Of a DNA stretch of 56,235 nucleotides, positions 50,319 through 56,235 are shown in pieces. A model generated the notes under the pieces. It ran no database searches. It was not told the origin of the DNA and saw only the letters and a list, made by a program, of their open reading frames with translations. Positions within the stretch are counted from its first letter, which is position 1, and every line of letters starts with the position of its first letter. Source of the DNA: UMGS172 sp045636945 (lineage in GTDB: Bacteria; Bacillota; Clostridia; Oscillospirales; Acutalibacteraceae); contig JAZTYO010000036.1 of NCBI GenBank assembly GCA_045636945.1, positions 1-56,235 of the forward strand, read 5' to 3'. Made by a program: the position numbers and the translations under genes.

Positions 50319-51698
50319 ATGCTTAACAAAGATAAGAATATGGACACCGTTGTAGCCCTTGCCAAAGGCAGAGGCTTTGTCTATGCAGGCAGTGAAATCT
50401 ACGGTGGTCTTTCCAACAGCTGGGATTACGGTCCTTTGGGTGTTGAACTCAAAAACAACGTAAAGAAGGCTTGGTTCAAGAAATTTGTTCAGGAATCTCC
50501 CTATAACGTAGGTCTTGATTCGGCTATCATTATGAACCCTGAAACCTGGGTTACCTCGGGTCACGTCGGCGGTTTCTCCGATCCTTTGATGGACTGTAAG
50601 GATTGCCACGCACGTCACAGAGCAGACAAGCTTATTGAGGATTTCGGCGGCAAGGCTGAGGGTATGACTTTTGAGCAGATGTCCGAGTACATAAAGGAAA
50701 ACGGCATTGCTTGCCCCGAGTGTGGAAGCAAGAATTTCACCGATATCAGAAAGTTCAACCTTATGTTCAAGACCTTCATCGGTGTTACCGAGGATGCAAA
50801 GAACGAGGTTTATCTCCGTCCCGAAACTGCACAGGGTATTTTCGTAAACTTCGCTAACATTCAGCGTACCACCCGTAAAAAACTGCCATTCGGTGTTTGC
50901 CAGATTGGTAAATCCTTCCGTAACGAGATTACTCCTGGTAACTTCATTTTCCGTACCCGTGAGTTTGAGCAGATGGAGTGCGAATTCTTCTGCAAGCCCG
51001 ATACCGACCTTGAGTGGTTCTACTATTGGAAGGACTACTGCAAGAATTGGTTGTTGAGCCTTGGCATCAAGGAAGAAAACATCCGTATGCGTGACCACGA
51101 GAAGGAGGAACTTTCCTTCTATTCAAAAGCTACCACCGATATCGAGTTTATGTTCCCGTTCGGTTGGGGGGAGCTTTGGGGTATTGCCGACCGCACTAAC
51201 TATGACCTTGGCCGTCATCAGGAGGCCAGCGGTAAATCGCTTGAATACTTCGACCCCGAAACCAACGAAAAGTACATTCCTTACGTTGTTGAGCCTTCCT
51301 TGGGTTGTGACCGCGTATTGCTCGCATTCCTTTGCGAGGCTTATGACGAAGAGGTTGTTGATGCTGAGAAGAATGATGTTCGTGTTGTTCTCCGTTTGCA
51401 TCCTGCACTCGCACCCTTCAAGGCTGCAGTTCTTCCTCTTTCCAAGAAGCTTTCCGACAAGGCAGGCGAAATCTATCAGAAACTCGCAAAAGAGTTTATG
51501 GTTGATTTCGATGATGCAGGCTCTATCGGTAAGCGTTATCGCCGTCAGGATGAGATCGGTACTCCGTTCTGCATCACTTACGACTTCGAGAGTGAGACCG
51601 ACGGTTGCGTGACCATTCGTGAGCGTGATTCTATGGAGCAGATTCGTGTTCCCGTTGATTCGCTCAACGAGTTCATCCGTTCCAAGCTCGATTTCTAA
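50319..51698 (+). CDS. glyQS: Glycyl-tRNA synthetase, dimeric class II type
   Basis: The protein has 459 residues. It has the class II motifs: GGLSNSWDYGPLGVELK, RPETAQGIFVNF, motif 2 FRNEITPGNFIFRTREFEQMEC and motif 3 near PSLGCDRVLLAFL; the anticodon-binding domain follows (LHPALAPFKAAVLPL). It is the single-chain alpha2 form, not the GlyQ+GlyS tetramer. ATG 50319 follows GGAGGG. It has its own promoter and terminator. Confidence 0.96.
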   Translation: MLNKDKNMDTVVALAKGRGFVYAGSEIYGGLSNSWDYGPLGVELKNNVKKAWFKKFVQESPYNVGLDSAIIMNPETWVTSGHVGGFSDPLMDCKDCHARHRADKLIEDFGGKAEGMTFEQMSEYIKENGIACPECGSKNFTDIRKFNLMFKTFIGVTEDAKNEVYLRPETAQGIFVNFANIQRTTRKKLPFGVCQIGKSFRNEITPGNFIFRTREFEQMECEFFCKPDTDLEWFYYWKDYCKNWLLSLGIKEENIRMRDHEKEELSFYSKATTDIEFMFPFGWGELWGIADRTNYDLGRHQEASGKSLEYFDPETNEKYIPYVVEPSLGCDRVLLAFLCEAYDEEVVDAEKNDVRVVLRLHPALAPFKAAVLPLSKKLSDKAGEIYQKLAKEFMVDFDDAGSIGKRYRRQDEIGTPFCITYDFESETDGCVTIRERDSMEQIRVPVDSLNEFIRSKLDF

Positions 51699-51708
51699 AA
51701 TTTGAGGT

Positions 51709-51745
51709 TCCTTCCGTTGACTTTTGTTGATGGAAGGACTTTTTT
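51709..51745 (+). terminator. Terminator of the glycyl-tRNA synthetase gene
   Basis: TCCTTCC (51709-51715) pairs with GGAAGGA (51732-51738) around a 16-nt loop, and CTTTTTTG follows. Confidence 0.65.
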
Positions 51746-51816
51746 GTTCTTTAATTGTTGAAAACTGTCGGCTTGTGTGGTAAAATCAAGAAAAAGTGAG
51801 CGTTAGGAGTATTGTT

Positions 51817-53199
51817 ATGTCGGAGAATTTTAAAAGACGTAAAGCTAAAAACAGCGTAGCACGATTTTTTATGTTCATAATGTGCTTTGCTATCGTTGTT
51901 GCCATTGCGGCAGGGTCGGTTGTGGTAATCGAGGATTTTATCTTGGACGGCAACATTGATACCAACGGTAAGGATACCGTGTCTAATATAACCTCAAGTG
52001 TTGACAATCAAAGCAACGAGCCTCAGGAGCCTAAGCCTATAACCAAGGTTTCGACCGCAACGGTGGTTGCAACGGGTGACCTCTTTATTCAGTCGCCTAT
52101 TATCAACAACGCAAAGCTAGATGACGGCAGTTATAATTTCGACGATATATTCCAATACCTTTCAGAGTATACGTCCAAGGCAGATTACGCGGTTGCCAAC
52201 CTTGAAACAACGCTTAACGGTGAGAACAATAAGTACGGCGGTTCGCCCAAGTTCAACTGTCCCGACGAGATAGTTGATTCTTTGAAAACTGCAGGCTTTG
52301 ATATGCTACTTACAGCCAACAGCCATTCCTATGATACCAACTCTGACGGTTTTGACAGAACACTCGGGATAATAGGTGACAAAGGCCTTGATGCTCTTGG
52401 TACCGTTAAAAATGTAGAGAATAAAAACTATATCGTAAAGGATATCAACGGTATCAAGCTTGGTATGATATGCTATACCAACGAAACCAACGATACCGAT
52501 AACGTAACCTTGAACGGTATGACCTTGAAGGATGATGCGGCAGACCGTATCAATACATTCAGCTACGGCAAGCTTGAGGAATTTTACGAAAGAATTGAGC
52601 ATCAGCTTAAATCAATGAAGGATGACGGTGCTGAAGGCTTAGTACTGTTTATTCATTGGGGTGACGAGTATCAGGTAAAGCAAAATAAAACCCAAGAGGA
52701 AATGGCACAGAAGCTGTGTGACCTTGGTATCGACGTTATAATCGGTAGCCATCCCCACGTTGTTCAGCCTATTGAATTACTGACCTCTAAAAACGATTCC
52801 AAGCATAAAACGGTGTGTGTATATTCGCTGGGTAATACGGTTTCCAATCAGCGTAAGGAAAGTATGAGCCTCAAAACAGGTCACACCGAGGACGGCATGC
52901 TGTTTGAGTTTACCTTTGCAAAGTACTCAGACGGAACAGTAGTGCTTGAAGCTGCCGATGCGTTGCCATTCTGGGTCAATATGTTTGATTCGGCAAGAAA
53001 GGGTAAACGAGTATATCAGATAATTCCGCTTGATACCGAAAATACCGATTGGAAGGAAAGCTTTGATTTGGTCGATTCAAGTGAAAAGAAGTCGCAGGAT
53101 TCCTTAGAGCGTACCGAAAAAATCATTGGTGGGGGTCTTAAAGAGGTTAAAGATTACCTTAACAGTGAAGAAAATAAATACCCTAAATCCGAAAAATAA
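51817..53199 (+). CDS. CapA-family metallophosphatase-like protein
   Basis: The protein has 460 residues. One N-terminal membrane anchor (FMFIMCFAIVVAIAAGSVVVI) is followed by a Ser/Asn/Asp-rich linker and a CapA/PGA_cap domain: VVATGDLFIQ, VANLETTLNG, ANSHSYD, LVLFIHWGDEY, DVIIGSHPHVVQPIE and SLGN. The family is calcineurin-like and includes poly-gamma-glutamate capsule proteins; here there are no capBC partners, so another envelope role is possible. ATG 51817 follows TAGGAG. Confidence 0.88.
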   Translation: MSENFKRRKAKNSVARFFMFIMCFAIVVAIAAGSVVVIEDFILDGNIDTNGKDTVSNITSSVDNQSNEPQEPKPITKVSTATVVATGDLFIQSPIINNAKLDDGSYNFDDIFQYLSEYTSKADYAVANLETTLNGENNKYGGSPKFNCPDEIVDSLKTAGFDMLLTANSHSYDTNSDGFDRTLGIIGDKGLDALGTVKNVENKNYIVKDINGIKLGMICYTNETNDTDNVTLNGMTLKDDAADRINTFSYGKLEEFYERIEHQLKSMKDDGAEGLVLFIHWGDEYQVKQNKTQEEMAQKLCDLGIDVIIGSHPHVVQPIELLTSKNDSKHKTVCVYSLGNTVSNQRKESMSLKTGHTEDGMLFEFTFAKYSDGTVVLEAADALPFWVNMFDSARKGKRVYQIIPLDTENTDWKESFDLVDSSEKKSQDSLERTEKIIGGGLKEVKDYLNSEENKYPKSEK

Positions 53200-53210
53200 T
53201 AATCCATTTA

Positions 53211-53287
53211 AAAGCCGCAGTATAAATGATATGCACCCCAAAAGTTAGTCACTTTGGGGTGCATATCATTTCCTGCTCGGCTTTTTT
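53211..53287 (+). terminator. Terminator hairpin enclosing a second, long perfect palindrome
   Basis: Outer arms AAAGCCG..CAG (53211-53220) and CTG..CGGCTTT (53273-53284) with a T run form a normal terminator. Inside its loop lies a 19-bp perfect inverted repeat (53224-53242 with 53253-53271) around the 10-nt AGTTAGTCAC. The inner arm reads TGATATGCACCCCAAA, which resembles IS3-group ends. Confidence 0.75.
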
Positions 53288-53360
53288 GGTTAAAAATTCC
53301 TTTAATAATAATAAAACACAAACGAAAAATAATACCAAATAAATCAAGAGGAGAATATAT

Positions 53361-53855
53361 ATGAAGATTTTTAAAGGTATTATTTGTTTGTGTTTGAGCT
53401 TTGCAATGTGTTTTGCGTTTGTCGGTTGTGGTAAAAAGGACGACGGTAAGGATATGGTGTCCAACGGGTCGGAAAGTGCCAACAAGCCGGTGGAGTATAA
53501 GGACGGCGAGTACGAGGCTGCCGACGGTAAGTATGACGATCAGGGTTATCGGGATGTTGTCAAGGTTGTTATCAAGGACGGCAAGCTCTACTCGGTTGAC
53601 TGTGATGCTGACTCTAAAGCAGGCGGTACAAAAAAAGATCACTCGGAAAGTGGTCAGTACAATATGAAGACAGGCGGTGCACAGTATGATTGGCACGAGG
53701 AGATTGCGTTCTTCGAAAAGCACGTAGTGAACAAAGGCGTAGAGTCGGTGCAACTCAAAAACGACGGCAAGACCGATACTGTTTCGGGATGTACTATTGC
53801 CGTAAAAAACTATGTTAAGCTTATCAAAGAAGCAATGGACAAGGCTAAGAAATAA
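53361..53855 (+). CDS. FMN-binding-domain lipoprotein (PplA-like)
   Basis: The protein has 164 residues. The signal peptide ends in the lipobox FVGC (C23), then a Gly/Lys/Ser linker. The rest is one FMN_bind domain ending TDTVSGCTIAV, with acceptor T145. The usual motif is SGAT; here the alanine is a cysteine (C144). Such lipoproteins carry covalent FMN and move electrons to extracellular acceptors. It converges with an ApbE gene, the enzyme that attaches FMN to that threonine. GAGGAG precedes ATG 53361. Confidence 0.88.
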   Translation: MKIFKGIICLCLSFAMCFAFVGCGKKDDGKDMVSNGSESANKPVEYKDGEYEAADGKYDDQGYRDVVKVVIKDGKLYSVDCDADSKAGGTKKDHSESGQYNMKTGGAQYDWHEEIAFFEKHVVNKGVESVQLKNDGKTDTVSGCTIAVKNYVKLIKEAMDKAKK

Positions 53856-53857
53856 AG

Positions 53858-53888
53858 TAGGGGCGAACCTATGTGTTCGCCCTCTTTT
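53858..53888. terminator. Bidirectional terminator between the FMN lipoprotein and apbE genes
   Basis: GGGCGAAC (53861-53868) pairs with GTTCGCCC (53875-53882), followed by TCTTTTTAT; A residues on the left give a weaker tail for the minus strand. Confidence 0.7.
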
Positions 53889-53895
53889 TATAACA

Positions 53896-54894
53896 TTATT
53901 TAAAATTGATTATAATGTCTTGGTTGTCTGATTCACGATTTAATCCATTGGTCAAGGTGATTTCACCGTTTTTGTCAATGAAAATAAGCTCGGCACCGTA
54001 TTGTTTTGCAAGCTCGGCGCCTTTTTCTATACCGAGTATAAGGCAGGCGGTAGAAAGTCCATCGGCGACGGTAGATGAATTGGTCAATACTGTCACTGCA
54101 TAAATACCGTTGTCAGTTGGGTAGCCTGTTTTTGGGTCGAGAATGTGGTGATAAATTTTGCCGTTTTGCTCGAAGTACCGTTGGTAAACACCCGACGTTA
54201 CGGCGGTTTTGTCCGACATATTGATTCTTGCCGACAGTTCATTCTGTTTGCCTAAAGGCTTTTGCACACCAACCGAGAAATCCTTGCCATTTTTATCGCC
54301 AACGAGTAAGGTGTTTCCGCCAAGATTTATGATGGCGCTTTTTACACCGTTTTCTTTGAGATAAATCTTCAGCTTGTCGGAAATGAAGCCTTTTGCGATA
54401 CCGCCAAGGTCAAGCTGAGCACCATTTTTGGCGGTGACGGTATTGCCGTCCAAACTTATGTTTTTATAGTTTACCGATTGCAAGGCAGTTTGGATGTCGG
54501 AGTCGGAGGGTACGGTTTTTGAGTTGGTGACATCCCAAAGCTCGACCAAAGGTAAAACAGTAGGGTCAAACGCACCTTTAGATTTTTCGGCAATGTCCAA
54601 CGCGGTTTTTAAAAGCTCGGCAGTATCGTCCGAAACCTGTACGGGTTGACCACTAGAATGGTTTATCTCATAAACGTCACTGCCCTCGATTGTTCGGCTT
54701 AAAAGATTTTCGTATTGCTTGCAAAGCTTCATAGCACCCGACAAAACGTCGTCATCACCGTCGTAAATTGTCACGGTGACAACCGTGTCCATCATAATCA
54801 GGGTAGAGGATAGGGGATAGACGTTGCGACTGCAAGAGCAAAAACTCAAAATAACCAAGCACAAAACAAGAATTAAAGAAACGTATTTTTTCAT
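53896..54894 (-). CDS. apbE: FAD:protein FMN transferase
   Basis: The protein has 332 residues. A lipoprotein signal (SFCSCSRN, lipid Cys after LSFCS) precedes the ApbE fold: MDTVVTVTIYDGDD, LDLGGIAKGFISDKL, AIINLGGNT, HILDPKTGYPTDNG and a DGLSTACLILG end. It transfers FMN from FAD to a threonine in SGAT-type motifs outside the membrane, and the facing lipoprotein is the obvious substrate. ATG 54894 follows GAGGTA; an upstream in-frame ATG lacks support. Confidence 0.92.
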   Translation of the reverse strand: MKKYVSLILVLCLVILSFCSCSRNVYPLSSTLIMMDTVVTVTIYDGDDDVLSGAMKLCKQYENLLSRTIEGSDVYEINHSSGQPVQVSDDTAELLKTALDIAEKSKGAFDPTVLPLVELWDVTNSKTVPSDSDIQTALQSVNYKNISLDGNTVTAKNGAQLDLGGIAKGFISDKLKIYLKENGVKSAIINLGGNTLLVGDKNGKDFSVGVQKPLGKQNELSARINMSDKTAVTSGVYQRYFEQNGKIYHHILDPKTGYPTDNGIYAVTVLTNSSTVADGLSTACLILGIEKGAELAKQYGAELIFIDKNGEITLTNGLNRESDNQDIIINFK

Positions 54895-55420
54895 AGGTAC
54901 CTCACTTAAAATAAACGGTACATAATTGTTGTCAGAATATAAGATTGTCAAACACGACTTTTAAGAACACCGACATAATTATTATACACTGAAATGATTG
55001 GTTTGAAAAGAGAAACTTATTAAACGCGAATTCGTTTAACCGATTGTTGTAAAATGCTTATTTTTAGGTGAAAACAGCAGTGTTTTCGGCTTACACTAAT
55101 CAACAAAGATTGACATAATTTTTTATGGTGATTATTTATATACGTTTAGTAATCCACGTTATTAACAAGGTTATCCCCAATAAAAAGGCGATATCAATGC
55201 GAAATTTTAGTCGAAAATCGCCTGAAATGTTGATATTTCTGTGGATAAGTCTAACAACTTCACAGGTTATTTTGTTTACATAATGTTTTAAAGACGGTGA
55301 TTATGGAAACAAAAATACAATTTGTAAAGTGTGTGGGGGTTGACAGATTGTTGCTGCAACGTTGTATCACGTTACAGTGTATTTGGGAAGCTATATCCTG
55401 ACGAAGAAAAGGAGATTTTT
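54895..55420. other. Gene-free AT-rich region with DnaA-box-like words
   Basis: This 526-bp stretch has the leader of apbE, then AT-rich DNA with TTATCCCCA at 55171-55179 and a perfect inverse DnaA box TGTGGATAA at 55240-55248. TTGACA occurs at 55339 with only a weak -10. A 32-codon frame (55303-55401) is present but poorly supported. No gene is called. Confidence 0.5.
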
Positions 55421-56235
55421 ATGCGACAATTTTTAATAACCGTTGATGCAAACGGTAAAGTAACGACCGATACAAAGCAGCTGGGTTACAGCGGTGAACA
55501 CAATGCAGCTACATTGGTTTTTAATTTTACAGATGATGCTGAAGAGGTCTTTTCGCAGGTTCATTATTTCAGGGTTGTGATTGACGGACATTACAGCACC
55601 GACATCCTCCGCTCGGAGGACGGAGTTGTCTATAAGGTACCGCAGGAGTGTATGTGTCCGCCGAGAGCACAGTGCCAGCTTGTCGGATATATTGTCGAAA
55701 ACGACGAGCCAAAGGCTATTGTCAAAAGTGAGGTTTTTGGGTTTGATATCGACCGTTCAGAGGTGCCGTTTGATGTTGCTGACACAAGACCGAGTGTTTT
55801 AGAGCAGGCAATGGAGATTTGTCGAAGCTCATCAAAGTCAGCAAGTGAGGATGCAAGAGCTGCTACTTTAGCGGCAAAGTCAGCAAGTGAGGGTGCAAAA
55901 GCTGCTACTTTAGCGGCAAATTCGGCAATGGTGGATGCTAATAATGCACAAAACTATTGCAAAGAAGCAAAACAGGCTTCCGAAACCTCAAAGAAATATG
56001 TCGAAGTACTGGCACAAAAAACGATTGACCTCGAAACTATAAGCAATGCCTTAAAAGGCTCTGCATCGGGAAAGGTCGTCGTAATCAAGGATGTATCACC
56101 CTTGGAGCATACCGTTAAGGTGAAGTTAGATGGCGATAATATCGGCGGTGAGGTGCTGACCAAAACCGAAAGGCTTGACACCAAATATCAGGACGTTATG
56201 CTTAACAATGCCAGCAAAAGTGTCCGCGTTGTAAT
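55421..56235 (+). CDS. Phage baseplate/tail-fibre-like protein, 3' end beyond the window
   Basis: The frame opens at ATG 55421 after AAAGGAG and is still open at the right edge (271 codons seen). Residues 1-120 form a beta-rich domain like the N-terminal part of phage upper-baseplate proteins (BppU/DUF2479 type): FLITVDANGKVTTDTKQLGY, then VVIDGHYSTDIL. Residues 139-180 are a helical linker with two near-identical 14-residue repeats (KSASExAxAATLAA) and a third degenerate one. Such linkers join the attachment domain to receptor-binding parts. This is either the edge of a prophage or a domesticated tail gene. Confidence 0.7.
   Translation, partial: MRQFLITVDANGKVTTDTKQLGYSGEHNAATLVFNFTDDAEEVFSQVHYFRVVIDGHYSTDILRSEDGVVYKVPQECMCPPRAQCQLVGYIVENDEPKAIVKSEVFGFDIDRSEVPFDVADTRPSVLEQAMEICRSSSKSASEDARAATLAAKSASEGAKAATLAANSAMVDANNAQNYCKEAKQASETSKKYVEVLAQKTIDLETISNALKGSASGKVVVIKDVSPLEHTVKVKLDGDNIGGEVLTKTERLDTKYQDVMLNNASKSVRVV
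55835..55918 (+). repeat. Two 42-bp tandem repeats within the tail-like gene
   Basis: Units 55835-55876 and 55877-55918 differ at two positions and keep the reading frame (14 codons each). A decayed third unit starts at 55919. Copy-number change would lengthen the helical linker without a frameshift. Confidence 0.85.

Noticed and set aside
50286..51098. 270-codon minus-strand open frame
   Set aside because: Complement of the glycyl-tRNA synthetase gene.
55303..55401. 32-codon frame upstream of the tail-like gene
   Set aside because: Weak ribosome site and no recognisable sequence; left uncalled.
54960..55420. Chromosomal origin of replication
   Set aside because: Only one perfect DnaA box is present and none of dnaA, dnaN, recF or rpmH is nearby.
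55835..55918. CRISPR-like array
   Set aside because: The two units are adjacent without spacers and lie in frame within a coding region.

Overview
The window is a low-to-mid-GC Firmicute chromosome, most likely an uncultured gut clostridium of the Oscillospiraceae/Ruminococcaceae kind. The signs are a DnaG-SigA-TrmK-RqcH housekeeping block, the sporulation gene spoIIR, a single-chain glycyl-tRNA synthetase, strong AGGAGG ribosome binding sites and -35/-10 promoters of the TTGACA/TATAAT type. No species call can be made from sequence alone.

Layout. (1) 1-1267: the 3' end of a probable NifU-like Fe-S scaffold gene and a complete GGGtGRT-family gene. (2) 1171-12101: an integrated element of about 10.9 kb with 73-bp perfect direct repeats at its ends. 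The repeats are the 3' end of the GGGtGRT gene, and a tyrosine integrase lies just inside the left one. The element carries a fused NMN-adenylyltransferase/PARG-like protein, a macrodomain protein, a candidate family-A-like mobile-element polymerase, a DUF669-like ssDNA-binding protein, a Sel1-repeat protein, a serine recombinase, an XRE repressor with recognisable operators, and several unknown genes. The displaced host 3' end and the host terminator lie at 12029-12168. (3) 12325-22194: a sugar catabolic cluster (FGGY kinase, Gfo/Idh oxidoreductase, DUF4432 epimerase-like protein, transketolase, fucose-isomerase-fold protein, zinc alcohol dehydrogenase), then an AraC regulator divergent from a class II aldolase. 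No transporter is present. (4) 22298-23480: scar of a Tn916/Tn1549-like element, with a truncated XRE gene, an excisionase gene carrying an in-frame stop, and a DUF2493/SLOG gene. (5) 23549-29386: GH31 alpha-xylosidase-like enzyme with a divergent AraC regulator, an alpha/beta hydrolase, and a lipoprotein with an RsgI-like domain.

(6) 29533-41938: housekeeping block with PHP phosphatase, Lrp regulator plus aminotransferase, ispE, spoIIR, rpmE, YigZ, dnaG-sigA, TSCPD protein, DUF1858 protein, trmK, rqcH and a TIM-barrel isomerase, many with 1-4 nt overlaps. (7) 42028-54894: an NSS transporter, tRNA-Ser(GGA), a DUF1538 membrane protein with a tandem PII protein, an ECF S component with the lactate racemase larA, a frameshifted EEP-family gene, a DUF218 protein, glyQS, a CapA-like protein, and an FMN-binding lipoprotein facing an ApbE flavin transferase. 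(8) 55421-end: the start of a phage-baseplate-like gene running off the window.

The strongest candidate for an undescribed system is the integrated element. It uses a protein-coding gene as attachment site, restores that gene with its own variant 3' end, seems to carry its own replication module, and brings two ADP-ribose-processing proteins, one fused to an NAD-synthesising domain. This suggests an NAD/ADP-ribose-centred cargo. That role is inference; the domains and the repeats are visible in the sequence.
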